Assembly (NCBI RefSeq): GCF_000272405.2
Contig: NZ_AJZM02000406.1
Span: 1 to 28,185 of the forward strand
Origin: Vibrio tasmaniensis 1F-187
GTDB taxonomy: Bacteria > Pseudomonadota > Gammaproteobacteria > Enterobacterales > Vibrionaceae
Direction of reading: 5' to 3'
Length of the DNA: 28,185 bases
In this document: in pieces, positions 1 through 8,896 of the stretch
Layout: each line of letters opens with the position of its first letter
How positions within the stretch are numbered: the stretch's first letter is position 1
The notes under the pieces: model-generated
What the model was told of the DNA's origin: nothing
Databases searched by the model: none
The model's input: only the letters and a program-made list of their open reading frames with translations
Translations under genes and position numbers: made by a program

Positions 1-17
1 AACCGCTCTTCCGATCT
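1..17 (+). other. Sequencing adapter remnant (Illumina paired-end adapter end)
   Basis: Bases 1-17, AACCGCTCTTCCGATCT, are identical to the 3' end of the Illumina paired-end PCR primer 2.0 as I remember it. Homology to FrdA begins directly after it, in frame from base 20. The bases are best read as untrimmed library adapter at a contig edge, not genomic DNA. Confidence 0.93.
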
Positions 18-1612
18 TATGTGAACAGGATGTTGTTGAATACTTTGTTGAAAACTCGACTCGCGAAATGATCCAAATGGAACAATGGGGCTGCCCATGG
101 AGTCGTAAAGAAAACGGTGAAGTAAACGTACGCCGATTCGGCGGTATGAAGGTAGAGAGAACGTGGTTCGCAGCGGATAAAACCGGCTTCCACATGCTTC
201 ATACTCTGTTCCAGACTTCGATGAAGTACGACACAATCAAACGATTTGATGAGTACTTTGTGGTGGATTTGCTCGTTGAAGATGGCGAAGTACAAGGCCT
301 AATCGCGATTCACATGTCTGAAGGTGAGCTTGTTACCATCAAAGCAAAATCTGTTGTTCTAGCAACGGGTGGCGCAGGTCGTGTTTACCACTGTAATACC
401 AACGGCGGCATCGTAACTGGCGACGGTATGGCAATGGCTTATCGCCACGGTGTGCCACTTCGTGATATGGAGTTCGTTCAATACCACCCAACAGGCCTAC
501 CGGGCACTGGCATCTTGATGACCGAAGGTTGTCGTGGTGAAGGCGGTATCATCGTCAACAAGAACGGCTACCGTTACCTGCAAGATTACGGCATGGGCCC
601 TGAAACTCCAGTGGGCGAGCCGAAAAACAAATACATGGAACTGGGTCCTCGAGACAAAGTTTCTCAAGCATTCTGGCACGAGCAGCAGAAAGGCAACACC
701 ATCAAGCACCCGCTTGGTGATGTCGTACACCTTGACCTTCGCCACCTTGGTGAAGAGTACCTACAAGAGCGTCTTCCGTTTATCTGTGAGCTTGCAAAAG
801 CGTACGTAAACGTAGACCCAGCAAAAGAGCCAATCCCAATTCGTCCAACCGTTCACTACACCATGGGTGGTATTGAAACTAACGGTACGTGTGAAACTCG
901 TATTAAAGGCCTATTCGCCGTTGGTGAATGTGCTTCAGTTGGCCTACACGGTGCAAACCGCCTAGGGTCTAACTCACTGGCTGAGTTCGTGGTATTTGGT
1001 CGCGTAGCCGGTGAACAAGCCGTGAAACGTGCAGCTGAGTTCAAAGGCTGGAACGAAGAGTCTATTGCTAAGCAAGTGAAAGCGGTTGAAGATCGCATCG
1101 CTGGCATCTTGGCTCAAGAAGGCGATGAGAACTGGGCTGATATCCGTACTGAAATGGGTCACACCATGGAAGCGGGTTGTGGTATCTACCGTCAAGAAGA
1201 CTTGATGCAAGAAACCATCGACAAAATCACTGAACTGAAAGCTCGCTACAAGAAGATCAGCATTAAAGACAAAGGCAAAGTGTTCAACACTGACCTACTT
1301 TACGCTATCGAAGTGGGTTACGGCCTTGAAGTTGCCGAAGCGATGGTTCACTCAGCGATCCTTCGTAAAGAGTCTCGCGGTGCACACCAACGTCTAGACG
1401 ACAACTGCACAGAACGTGATGACGTGAACTTCCTGAAACATTCTCTATCTTTCTACAACGAAGATGCAGCACCAACTATCGACTACAGCGGCGTTAAGAT
1501 TACTAAATCTCAACCTAAAGCTCGTCTATACGGTGAAGCAGCCGAGAAAGCCGCTGCTGCTGAAAAAGCGGCAAAAGAGAATGCGAAGAAGAGCGAAGAG
1601 GAGCAAGCATAA
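18..1612 (+). CDS. frdA: Fumarate reductase flavoprotein subunit FrdA, 5' partial
   Basis: Catalytic subunit of the membrane-bound quinol:fumarate reductase used in anaerobic respiration; it reduces fumarate to succinate on the cytoplasmic face. The frame is open upstream of the first ATG (68): from base 20 it reads [17 protein letters not shown], matching E. coli FrdA from about Cys78. About 77 residues are therefore missing at the contig edge, including the Rossmann glycine motif and the histidine that binds FAD covalently. Substrate-site residues are present: HPTG (His codon near 485), GCRGEGG, GPRDK, VHYTMGG (His near 854) and [10 protein letters not shown] (Arg near 959). The C-terminus is an Ala/Lys/Glu-rich tail, as in E. 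coli. Its TAA shares one base with the frdB ATG, so the two are probably translationally coupled. The ATG at 68 is internal and not the true start. Confidence 0.97.
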
Positions 1613-2376
1613 TGTCAGCGAATCGAATCCAAAAAATTGAAATTCTGCGTTATGACCCTGAGCACGATGCAGAACCTCACTTTCAAACCTTTGAAGTTCC
1701 ATTTGATGAAACCATGTCGGTACTTGATGCGATTGGTTACATCAAAGATAACCTAGATAAAGACCTGTCTTACCGTTGGTCTTGTCGTATGGCGATTTGT
1801 GGTTCTTGCGGCATCATGGTTGATGGCGTGCCAAAACTGGCATGTAAGAGCTTCTTACGTGACTACCCGAACGGCTTCAAGATCGAGCCTTTAGCTAACT
1901 TCCCAATCGAGAAAGATTTGATCGTCGACATGACGCCGTTTATCGAGCGCCTTGAAGCAATCAAACCTTACATCATTGGTAACGACCGTAAGCCAGAAGA
2001 CGGCACTAACATCCAAACTCCAGAGCAAATGGCGAAGTACAAACAGTTCGCTGGCTGCATCAACTGTGGTTTGTGTTACGCAGCGTGTCCTCAGTTTGGT
2101 CTAAATCCTGAGTTCATCGGCCCTGCAGCACTTGCTCTTGCTCACCGCTACAACCTAGATAGCCGTGACAATGGTAAAGCTGAGCGCATGAAGCTTATCA
2201 ATGGCGACAACGGTGCTTGGGGCTGTACGTTTGTAGGTTACTGTTCTGACGTTTGTCCGAAGAAAGTAGATCCAGCAGCAGCTGTAAACCAAGGCAAAGT
2301 TGAGTCTTCAATGGACTTCGTTATCTCGATGTTCAAGCCTGATGGATCGCAAGTAAAAACAGCAGAGGAGGCATAA
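1612..2376 (+). CDS. frdB: Fumarate reductase iron-sulfur subunit FrdB
   Basis: Electron-transfer subunit of quinol:fumarate reductase, 254 aa (E. coli 244 aa). The N-terminal ferredoxin-like half has the 2Fe-2S cysteines in [11 protein letters not shown] plus the later Cys in [10 protein letters not shown]. The C-terminal half has the [12 protein letters not shown] and [11 protein letters not shown] clusters that hold the 4Fe-4S and 3Fe-4S centres. It passes electrons from quinol at FrdCD to FAD in FrdA. The start overlaps the frdA stop by one base, and the stop lies one base before the frdC ATG. The family assignment is secure; specificity for fumarate reductase over succinate dehydrogenase follows from the adjacent frdC and frdD. 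Confidence 0.98.
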   Translation: MSANRIQKIEILRYDPEHDAEPHFQTFEVPFDETMSVLDAIGYIKDNLDKDLSYRWSCRMAICGSCGIMVDGVPKLACKSFLRDYPNGFKIEPLANFPIEKDLIVDMTPFIERLEAIKPYIIGNDRKPEDGTNIQTPEQMAKYKQFAGCINCGLCYAACPQFGLNPEFIGPAALALAHRYNLDSRDNGKAERMKLINGDNGAWGCTFVGYCSDVCPKKVDPAAAVNQGKVESSMDFVISMFKPDGSQVKTAEEA

Positions 2377-2377
2377 T

Positions 2378-2761
2378 ATGAGCAATCGTAAGCCTTATGT
2401 TCGCGAGATGAAGAGAACGTGGTGGAGCAACCATCCGTTCTACCGCTTCTACATGCTACGTGAAGCGACTGTACTGCCTTTGATTCTATTCACTCTGTTC
2501 CTAACCTTCGGTTTGGGTTCGCTAGTGAAAGGCCCTGAAGCGTGGGAAGGTTGGTTGAGCTTTATGGCTAACCCTATCGTTGTTGGTATCAACATCGTAG
2601 CACTGCTAGGCAGCTTACTGCACGCTCAGACCTTCTTCAGCATGATGCCTCAAGTAATGCCAATCCGCCTTAAAGGCAAATTGGTAGATAAAAGAATCAT
2701 CGTACTGACCCAGTGGGCAGCGGTGGCATTTATTTCTTTAATCGTTCTGATGGTGGTGTAA
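2378..2761 (+). CDS. frdC: Fumarate reductase membrane anchor subunit FrdC
   Basis: Hydrophobic anchor of the fumarate reductase complex, 127 aa (E. coli 131 aa). It has three predicted membrane segments: around residues 30-48, 65-85 and near the C-terminus. The N-terminus ([13 protein letters not shown]) and the following [15 protein letters not shown] stretch match FrdC and carry the conserved Glu of the quinol site. With FrdD it anchors FrdAB and binds menaquinol. It starts one base after the frdB stop, and frdD follows with its own AGGAG ribosome binding site. Confidence 0.97.
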   Translation: MSNRKPYVREMKRTWWSNHPFYRFYMLREATVLPLILFTLFLTFGLGSLVKGPEAWEGWLSFMANPIVVGINIVALLGSLLHAQTFFSMMPQVMPIRLKGKLVDKRIIVLTQWAAVAFISLIVLMVV

Positions 2762-2772
2762 GGAGCTTCGTT

Positions 2773-3150
2773 ATGAACACAAATTACAATGTTAACCACA
2801 ATCCGAAACGCTCTGATGAACCAATCTGGTGGGGCCTATTCGGCGCTGGCGGTACTTGGTTCGCGATGATTACACCAATCACGATTCTAGTGCTGGGTAT
2901 CTTGGTGCCAATGGGCATTATCGATGCGGATGCAATGAGCTACGAGCGTGTCTCTGAGTTTGCCACCAGCATTATCGGTGCGCTATTCATCATCGGTACG
3001 CTAGCACTGCCAATGTGGCATGCAATGCACCGTCTTCACCACGGCATGCACGACCTTAAGTTCCACGTCGGCGTTGCAGGTAAAGTGGGTTGCTACTTCG
3101 TTGCAGGCCTAATCAGCGCGCTATCTGTTATCTTCATTTTTATGATTTAA
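2773..3150 (+). CDS. frdD: Fumarate reductase membrane anchor subunit FrdD
   Basis: Second membrane anchor of fumarate reductase, 125 aa (E. coli 119 aa). The conserved [18 protein letters not shown] start and the [16 protein letters not shown] stretch identify it; three membrane segments are predicted. I placed the start at the ATG at 2773 because AGGAG lies at 2761-2765 and the family N-terminus begins there. An open frame runs further upstream inside frdC, but those codons are out of frame with FrdC and do not look like FrdD. It is the last gene of the operon; a strong terminator follows at 3214-3248. Confidence 0.97.
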   Translation: MNTNYNVNHNPKRSDEPIWWGLFGAGGTWFAMITPITILVLGILVPMGIIDADAMSYERVSEFATSIIGALFIIGTLALPMWHAMHRLHHGMHDLKFHVGVAGKVGCYFVAGLISALSVIFIFMI

Positions 3151-3155
3151 CAGTT

Positions 3156-3285
3156 AAGAGCAGATTCGAGATTCGGGTAACTGAGATTCGAAGAGTTTAA
3201 GAACGAAAGTACTAAAAGCAGAACAGGATTATCTTGTTCTGCTTTTTTGTTGTGTGTCGAATCTCGTTTACTCGAATCTGCTCTT
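3156..3285. repeat. Inverted pair of dispersed repeat (family A) flanking the frd terminator
   Basis: A perfect 15-bp inverted repeat (AAGAGCAGATTCGAG at 3156-3170 and its complement at 3271-3285) brackets the frd terminator. Inside it lie two copies of a 22-nt core, at 3170-3191 (+) and 3257-3278 (-), differing at three positions. Related cores occur at 18019-18040 (+) and 18834-18855 (-). The arrangement could fold the whole 130-nt segment into one long hairpin. Confidence 0.75.
3214..3248 (+). terminator. Rho-independent terminator of frdABCD
   Basis: A perfect 12-bp stem (AAAAGCAGAACA at 3214-3225, complement at 3235-3246) with a 9-nt loop ends in a T run at 3243-3248. It lies 63 nt after the frdD stop. 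Confidence 0.92.
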
Positions 3286-3302
3286 CTCCGATCGCCAGAT
3301 AC

Positions 3303-3330
3303 AAAAAAGGCCGCTCATAAGCGACCTTTT
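3303..3330 (-). terminator. Rho-independent terminator of efp
   Basis: Read on the minus strand, AAAAGGTCGCT and AGCGGCCTTTT pair over 11 bp with one G-T wobble around a TATG loop, followed by further T. It lies 42 nt past the efp stop. Confidence 0.88.
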
Positions 3331-3372
3331 CTATTTCACTGAGCCACCTTAAACAAGATGGACACAATCAAA

Positions 3373-3939
3373 TTACTTCACACGACCAACGTATTCGCCA
3401 GTACGAGTATCAACTTTAACAACTTCACCGATAGCGATGAATAGAGGTACGCGAACTACCGCGCCAGTTGCTAGAGTTGCAGGTTTACCACCCGTACCCT
3501 GTGTATCGCCTTTCAAGCCAGGATCGGTTTCAGTTACTTCGATTTCAACAAAGTTTGGCGGAGTAACAGTGATAGGGTTATCATTCCACAACGTTAGAGT
3601 ACAAACGTCATTTTCAACTAACCATTTTGCTGAATCAGCGACTGCTTTTACGTCTGCTGCGATTTGCTCAAATGTTTCGTTGTTCATGAAGTGGTAGAAT
3701 TCGCCATCGTTGTATAGGTAGCCTAGTTCAACGTCAACAACATCTGCAAGCTCGAAGCTTTCGCCTGACTTGAATGTTTTCTCTAACACTTTGCCTGACA
3801 GCAGTTTACGAAGTTTTACACGGTTAAACGCTTGGCCTTTACCTGGCTTAACGTATTCATTGTCGATAATTGCGCAAGGCTCGTTATCTAACATGAATTT
3901 TAAACCGCCTTTGAATTCATTGGTGCTTACTGACGCCAT
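3373..3939 (-). CDS. efp: Translation elongation factor P
   Basis: EF-P, 188 aa, the same length as the E. coli protein. It binds between the P and E sites and relieves ribosomes stalled at consecutive prolines. All three beta-barrel domains are covered. The modified lysine is Lys34 in YVKPGKGQA, the residue that E. coli-type systems beta-lysylate, and the adjacent divergent epmB supplies the (R)-beta-lysine precursor. A conserved [19 protein letters not shown] stretch and a C-terminal GEYVGRVK confirm the family. I chose the ATG at 3939, which has a GGAAGAG ribosome binding site and the family N-terminus, over the in-frame ATG at 3954, which would bury that site inside the gene. EpmA and EpmC are not in the window. 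Confidence 0.97.
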   Translation of the reverse strand: MASVSTNEFKGGLKFMLDNEPCAIIDNEYVKPGKGQAFNRVKLRKLLSGKVLEKTFKSGESFELADVVDVELGYLYNDGEFYHFMNNETFEQIAADVKAVADSAKWLVENDVCTLTLWNDNPITVTPPNFVEIEVTETDPGLKGDTQGTGGKPATLATGAVVRVPLFIAIGEVVKVDTRTGEYVGRVK

Positions 3940-3972
3940 GATTTTCTCTTCCACATCTTTGAGTTAATTTCA

Positions 3973-4995
3973 ATGCCGCATATCATAACCCGAAAAGTCG
4001 AATCTGTTGAGCAAAACTGGCTCAAACAACTATCGAATGCGATCTCTGACCCGACAAAACTGCTTGAAGCATTGGAAATAGACCCAACACCGTGGCAAAA
4101 AGGATTCGCAGCACGTGAGCTGTTTTCACTTCGAGTTCCTCTTAGCTTTGTTGAGCGAATGGAAAAAGGCAATCCACACGACCCTTTGCTAAGACAAGTT
4201 TTACCGCTAAGTGAAGAGTTTGAGGTGCACCAAGGCTATTCTGCTGATCCACTGGAAGAACAAGACAACGCGATTCCGGGACTACTACACAAATACAAAA
4301 GCCGCGCGCTAATGATCGTGAAAGGTGGCTGCGCGATTAACTGTCGTTACTGCTTCCGTCGTCATTTCCCTTATCAAGATAACAAAGGATCGAAGTCTGT
4401 TTGGCAGACCAGCCTCGATTATGTGGCTCAACATCCCGAGATCAACGAGGTGATCTTATCTGGGGGCGACCCTCTGATGGCAAAGGACAGCGAACTAGAT
4501 TGGCTGATCAATGCCATCGAACAAATTCCACATGTGAAAACCGTTCGAATTCACAGCCGATTACCTGTCGTGATTCCGGCGCGAGTGACTGACGAACTAT
4601 GCCAATTGTTAACTCAAACTCGCCTCAATGTGGTGATGGTCAGCCATATCAACCACGCCAATGAAATCAACTTAGAGCTCAAGCAAGCCTTTCATAAGCT
4701 TAAGCAAACTGGTGCGACTCTGCTCAACCAAGGCGTAATGCTAAAAGGCGTAAATAACAGCGCTAACTCATTGAAAAAATTAAGTGAAAAGCTATTCGAC
4801 GCCGGTATTTTACCTTACTACATGCATGTACTTGATAAAGTTCAGGGCGCTGCTCATTTCTATATCTCCGATGAAGAAGCGAAACACCACTTTAAGGGAT
4901 TAATCTCTGAGGTTTCTGGCTATCTAGTACCTAAGTTAACCCGTGAAATTGGCGGACGCAGCAGCAAGACACCACTCGATCTGCATATTGAATAG
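3973..4995 (+). CDS. epmB: EF-P (R)-beta-lysine synthesis: lysine 2,3-aminomutase EpmB
   Basis: Radical SAM and PLP enzyme that converts L-alpha-lysine to (R)-beta-lysine, the group EpmA attaches to EF-P Lys34. Length is 340 aa. The iron-sulfur motif CxxxCxxC is Cys120, Cys124 and Cys127 in GGCAINCRYCFRRHF. The SAM-binding GGDP is at LSGGDPLMAKD. The PLP lysine is Lys332 in SSKTPL, at the same position as in E. coli. The N-terminus MPHIIT aligns with E. coli MAHIVT, fixing the start. The gene faces away from efp with only 33 nt between start codons, the same functional pairing as in E. coli. Confidence 0.97.
   Translation: MPHIITRKVESVEQNWLKQLSNAISDPTKLLEALEIDPTPWQKGFAARELFSLRVPLSFVERMEKGNPHDPLLRQVLPLSEEFEVHQGYSADPLEEQDNAIPGLLHKYKSRALMIVKGGCAINCRYCFRRHFPYQDNKGSKSVWQTSLDYVAQHPEINEVILSGGDPLMAKDSELDWLINAIEQIPHVKTVRIHSRLPVVIPARVTDELCQLLTQTRLNVVMVSHINHANEINLELKQAFHKLKQTGATLLNQGVMLKGVNNSANSLKKLSEKLFDAGILPYYMHVLDKVQGAAHFYISDEEAKHHFKGLISEVSGYLVPKLTREIGGRSSKTPLDLHIE
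3982..3987 (-). promoter_or_regulatory. Candidate efp promoter -10 box inside epmB
   Basis: On the minus strand a TATGAT hexamer lies here, about 43 nt upstream of the efp ATG. A weak -35-like TCAACA sits 17 nt further upstream. Because efp and epmB starts are only 33 nt apart, the efp promoter has to lie within epmB codons, and this is the best match I see. The -35 fit is poor. Confidence 0.35.
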
Positions 4996-5137
4996 CGAGC
5001 GAGCTTCAAAAAGCGACTAAGCTTATCTGTAACGACAACACGTGCTAAATGCACCTTCACGACAAAAATTTTTTGTTCGATCGTCCGGTCTATTATTAGC
5101 ATACTCGGCTCTATTCTAAATTCTTAGGAGGGGTGAT

Positions 5138-5626
5138 ATGTCACAATTTATAGAACAAGCTCTCAACCTTGCCCCCTTTAGCTGGGCAGGCCTCGCAGCA
5201 TGCATGTTGTGTGGTTCTTTAATCGGAATCGAAAGGCAAACACGCGGTAAACCCGTCGGGATCCGGACATCGATCCTTATCATTAGCGGTACTTACTTCT
5301 TCCTCACCATGGCGATTAGCCTATCCCCCAACACACTCGATCAAGCTCGTGTACTTGGTCAGATAATTACGGGGGTTGGATTCCTTGGTGCTGGGGTAAT
5401 GATGACATTGGATGGAAAAATTCATGGTGTCACGTCAGCGGCGATTATCTGGGTACTCGCTGCATTAGGTATGATGATCGCACTTGGCCACCTTTCGCAG
5501 TCGGTTATTATCACGCTAATGGCGCTAGTGATTCTGCTTGGTGTCGACAAAGTAGAAAACAGCTTCCAGAGCTTACGCCGTGGTGTTCATCAGAAGTGGA
5601 TGAGAAAAGTCCGCGTGAAGAAGTAA
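5138..5626 (+). CDS. MgtC/SapB family inner-membrane protein
   Basis: A 162-aa membrane protein of the MgtC/SapB family. Family signatures are GSLIGIERQTRGKPVGIRT (residues about 27-45), GVGFLGAGVMM, and GVTSAAIIWVLAALGMM. About four to five transmembrane helices are predicted, followed by a short basic C-terminal tail (SLRRGVHQKWMRKVRVKK). It lacks the long soluble C-terminal domain of virulence MgtC proteins, so it belongs with the short SapB-like members, whose function is mostly unknown. Some family members act in magnesium starvation or regulate ATP synthase, but nothing here supports that role specifically. A strong AGGAGGGG ribosome binding site precedes the ATG. It is transcribed alone. 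Confidence 0.88.
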   Translation: MSQFIEQALNLAPFSWAGLAACMLCGSLIGIERQTRGKPVGIRTSILIISGTYFFLTMAISLSPNTLDQARVLGQIITGVGFLGAGVMMTLDGKIHGVTSAAIIWVLAALGMMIALGHLSQSVIITLMALVILLGVDKVENSFQSLRRGVHQKWMRKVRVKK

Positions 5627-5706
5627 CACCTCGTCGGAAGACATTTGGCCTTAGCTGCATTTTATTCTTAGCTACTGTTTCATCTTAAGAGTCTTTTTCC
5701 TTAGAT

Positions 5707-5736
5707 AAAAAAGAGCCTAGCAAACGACTAGGCTCT
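5707..5736 (-). terminator. Rho-independent terminator of the diguanylate cyclase gene
   Basis: A perfect 9-bp stem (AGAGCCTAG at 5712-5720, complement at 5728-5736) with a 7-nt loop is followed on the minus strand by a T run (5712-5707). It lies 18 nt past the stop at 5754. Confidence 0.9.
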
Positions 5737-5753
5737 AAACTGCAGTTCACGGA

Positions 5754-7232
5754 TTAATGTACGTGAATAGACACTTGATTCTTGCCTGCGGCCTTCGCCT
5801 TATAAAGCTGCTCATCTGATGAACGAATACTCTGGTTTTCCCACAAGTGTCCAATGCTGTCGAACTTGTACAGAGAGTAAAGCGTCGCTCCCCCGGAGAC
5901 TGATATATTAATCTTGTCACCGGTCGCGCATCGATAACTTTGTAAACTAATGTCATTTTGAATTCGTTCAAAGATCGATGAAAGTAATTCGGATGATTCG
6001 CCCGTAATCGCGACAACAAACTCTTCACCACCAAATCTAGCCACGATATCTTTCTGCCTAACGCTGTTCAGCATTAACTGAGCAACATGGCAAATCACCT
6101 CATCTCCCACCTTATGACCATACTGGTCATTCACCACTTTGAAATCATCGATATCAAATACTCCAACACCAATAATTGGCTCCTCATTTTGGTTCAGCAA
6201 CCGAGCTTCAAAACCACGCCGATTATATAAACCAGTCAATGGGTCGAGCATCGCTAAATTCTTCAATCGCTTGTGCTCTTGCTTGGTATAAAACCGCCAC
6301 AACCATAGCGCTGAGATAAAGTACAAAGCCAACAAAATCAGTAATTGAACCCGCTCCAGTTCCAGCAAATGTAAGAAGTGCTCACTCTTTCCTTCTTCAA
6401 TAGTCAGGTATAACTCAGTATTAATTCCATCGACGTACAAAGGTCGTGAATAGGTAAAGTCCAACAGCCCATATTTGTTTACTCCTCTTGCGCTCGTCAC
6501 CTTGTATCCATGAACGGGATTCGAGACGAGATTAGAGACGTAACCATCAACACCGAGCACTCCTTTAAACTCACCATCAACATAGATACCTTTGGTTAAG
6601 GTCACTACCTTATTCCCTGTTAGGTAGTCATCGTATTGGCCGGTATACACCACTTGGTCTTGACCCTGAGCTAAGCCAAAACGAATCGTATTCACCCAAT
6701 AAGGGCGACTATTGACGACTGAATCAAAGGTGTCACCTTTAATGTAACGGGCGAAATCGGAAGGCGACGATATAATAAATTTATCTTTGGAGATAAAGTA
6801 AATCGCAGAAATGGTATCAATGGTATTCGCAAAGTAAGCCATGGTGGGTGCGATAAACATGCGCCTACCTGCTTCTAAATGAAGCTCCGACTTTAGATCG
6901 CACATCTCACTTGGGCCAGAGAACATAAAATCAAATCGAGGGGCAGCTTGCTCTTCACTAATGAAGTAGCACGTATCACCTTCGACCTTTTGCTCATGTG
7001 AGAATACGTAGGTATCCCCATGCAGCGGATAAAGTGCGGTAATATTATATTCAAGCGCATTAATAATCTGTGTAAGCTCCGCTAAAGAGCGTGTCACGCC
7101 TTGGTTTTCAATTCCATACTGCTTTTCTGACTCTTCCGCTGAATCAACAAGTAACAAGCTAAAAACCACTAAAAAGCTGGCGGTCAGACTTAAGAAAGCC
7201 TTTTTAAAATCGACGGTATGGGGATTAATCAA
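5754..7232 (-). CDS. Membrane diguanylate cyclase with periplasmic sensor domain
   Basis: A 492-aa protein that should make cyclic di-GMP from two GTP. The order is a membrane helix (about residues 11-30), a roughly 265-residue periplasmic region of PDC/Cache-like character, a second helix (about 298-318), then a GGDEF domain starting at LDPLTGLYNRRGF. The active-site loop is intact: RFGGEEF with GGEEF at 401-405. An inhibitory I-site RxxD (Arg392, Asp395) has the correct spacing, so product feedback is expected. No EAL domain is present. The start is a TTG at 7232, because the first helix follows at once and an ATG slightly upstream runs into a stop. The ribosome binding site is weak. The ligand is unknown. 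It is a single-gene unit with its own terminator. Confidence 0.9.
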   Translation of the reverse strand: MINPHTVDFKKAFLSLTASFLVVFSLLLVDSAEESEKQYGIENQGVTRSLAELTQIINALEYNITALYPLHGDTYVFSHEQKVEGDTCYFISEEQAAPRFDFMFSGPSEMCDLKSELHLEAGRRMFIAPTMAYFANTIDTISAIYFISKDKFIISSPSDFARYIKGDTFDSVVNSRPYWVNTIRFGLAQGQDQVVYTGQYDDYLTGNKVVTLTKGIYVDGEFKGVLGVDGYVSNLVSNPVHGYKVTSARGVNKYGLLDFTYSRPLYVDGINTELYLTIEEGKSEHFLHLLELERVQLLILLALYFISALWLWRFYTKQEHKRLKNLAMLDPLTGLYNRRGFEARLLNQNEEPIIGVGVFDIDDFKVVNDQYGHKVGDEVICHVAQLMLNSVRQKDIVARFGGEEFVVAITGESSELLSSIFERIQNDISLQSYRCATGDKINISVSGGATLYSLYKFDSIGHLWENQSIRSSDEQLYKAKAAGKNQVSIHVH

Positions 7233-7354
7233 AGCATGTAAGTCATCGTTGAAAATTTAGCGCACATTGTACTCACAAGTGAGAACATCGCAACAAGAGT
7301 ATAAAACAACATGCTTACAGTAACGTTTAAGGAGTGAGATAGCAGATGTAAAAT

Positions 7355-7382
7355 AACGCCTAAACATAGAAGTAAAGGCGTT
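7355..7382 (-). terminator. Weak candidate terminator of the cysD-to-cysN operon
   Basis: A 7-bp inverted repeat (AACGCCT at 7355-7361 and AGGCGTT at 7376-7382) with a 14-nt loop is followed on the minus strand by ATTTTA. It lies 49 nt past the cysN stop. The short stem and poor T run make it uncertain. Confidence 0.4.
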
Positions 7383-7431
7383 GATAGGTTCAATAAGCAT
7401 TAACTAAATAGGGAATGTAGAACTTAATTTA

Positions 7432-8841
7432 TCAAACTTCTGAGCATCCCCATTCAGGGAAATGCTTTCTTATATAAGTGTTTAATTCTTTTTCAGCTTG
7501 CGAGTAAATGCGCTTATTAACTCCCTCTTCAGAATGCAGACGCTGCACAACCCCAGCCCCTACTGTCACATTCGTATGCCTATCGATCACCACAAAGGCA
7601 CCTGTCTGAGGCAGATCTTTGTATAAGTCTATAGCAACTTGATCGGTTAAATTGATAGAAGTTAACGCGATTTCATTAAGCTCTACTGTTTCAGAATTTT
7701 CAGCGTGTTGTTCAAGAGTATTCACATCAACTTTATGTTGAATACCTGACAACTTACCTGTGCAAGATTTCGTTGCAAACTTGAAACTATATTCTTTATG
7801 GCAACGCAATGGGTTTTCATCCATCCACACTAAATACGCATCAAACTTGTTAACAAGTTGCAGCTTTGAGCCTTTATGAATCAACATATCCCCGCGAGAT
7901 ACATCAATTTCATCGTCAAGTGTTATCGTAATCGCTTGACCAGGCAGTGCTGACTCCAACTCACCATCATAAGTGAATATGGACTTAATTTTTGATGATT
8001 TTCCTGAAGGTAACGCTGTTATTTCATCACCAACACTGACTTGGCCAGAAGCCAACGTGCCACAAAAACCGCGAAAATCTAAATTCGGACGATTAACGTA
8101 CTGAACAGGAAAGCGCATATGCTCTAAATCTTTATCTTGATCGACTTTTACTGTCTCAAGCAGTTTCATTAAAGTCGAGCCTGGGTACCACTCCATGTTT
8201 TCACTTGGAGTTACCACATTGTCACCCTTCAACGCTGAAATGGGTACAAAGCGAATGTCGTCAATATTGAAGCTCTTAGCCATCTCACGATAATCAGCTT
8301 TGATTTGTTGATACACATCTTGACTATAATCCATCAGGTCCATCTTATTTATAGCAACTATGATGTGCTTAATACCCAATAGTGAACAAATATAACTGTG
8401 ACGACGCGTTTGAGTTTGAATACCATAGCGGGCATCCACCATCACAATCGCTAAATCACATGTTGACGCCCCAGTTACCATATTACGTGTGTATTGCTCA
8501 TGCCCAGGAGTGTCAGCAATAATGAATTTACGTTTATCTGTCGAAAAATAACGGTATGCCACATCAATAGTAATACCCTGCTCACGCTCAGATTGCAGGC
8601 CATCGACCAACAGTGCTAGATCAAATGATTCATCGGTTGTATTGAATTTTTGAGAGTCTTTCTCAATCGCAGCCATCTGATCTTCGTATATCAGTTTACT
8701 ATCAAAAAGCAAACGACCAATCAGTGTTGATTTACCATCATCCACGTTACCGCAAGTTAAAAAGCGCAGCAGATCTTTGTTCTCGTGTACTTTTAAGTAT
8801 GCTTCAATATCTTGAGAAATTAGCTCTGAACTATGTGACAT
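7432..8841 (-). CDS. cysN: Sulfate adenylyltransferase GTPase subunit CysN
   Basis: Regulatory GTPase subunit of ATP sulfurylase, 469 aa. GTP hydrolysis by CysN drives CysD to form adenosine 5'-phosphosulfate (APS) from sulfate and ATP. The translation-factor-type G domain is complete: G1 GNVDDGKST (31-39), switch GITID (89-93), G3 DTPGHE (110-115), and G4 NKMD (165-168). EF-Tu-like beta-barrel domains follow. There is no CysC domain fused at the C-terminus; APS kinase is encoded separately upstream. An AAGGA ribosome binding site precedes the ATG. It is the last gene of the operon, 55 nt after the DHH gene, and is separated from cysD by three genes although the products form one enzyme. Confidence 0.96.
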   Translation of the reverse strand: MSHSSELISQDIEAYLKVHENKDLLRFLTCGNVDDGKSTLIGRLLFDSKLIYEDQMAAIEKDSQKFNTTDESFDLALLVDGLQSEREQGITIDVAYRYFSTDKRKFIIADTPGHEQYTRNMVTGASTCDLAIVMVDARYGIQTQTRRHSYICSLLGIKHIIVAINKMDLMDYSQDVYQQIKADYREMAKSFNIDDIRFVPISALKGDNVVTPSENMEWYPGSTLMKLLETVKVDQDKDLEHMRFPVQYVNRPNLDFRGFCGTLASGQVSVGDEITALPSGKSSKIKSIFTYDGELESALPGQAITITLDDEIDVSRGDMLIHKGSKLQLVNKFDAYLVWMDENPLRCHKEYSFKFATKSCTGKLSGIQHKVDVNTLEQHAENSETVELNEIALTSINLTDQVAIDLYKDLPQTGAFVVIDRHTNVTVGAGVVQRLHSEEGVNKRIYSQAEKELNTYIRKHFPEWGCSEV

Positions 8842-8896
8842 GGTCTTTCCTTAATGGTCCCGGTTTAAATACTCAACTCTTCAAACCGACTTTGAT

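Noticed and set aside
68..70. ATG at 68 as the start of frdA
   Set aside because: The frame is open upstream and encodes conserved FrdA sequence from base 20; the true start lies outside the window.
3156..3285. CRISPR-like repeats in the repeat-rich intergenic regions
   Set aside because: Copies are few, in mixed orientation and without regular spacers; there are no cas genes.
3940..3954. Longer efp start at 3954
   Set aside because: The GGAAGAG ribosome binding site lies within the extension, and the family length of 188 aa is met from 3939.
5747..6034. Open frames antisense to or out of frame with longer genes, such as this one within the diguanylate cyclase
   Set aside because: They lie wholly inside well-supported genes, lack recognisable motifs and have no ribosome binding sites of note.
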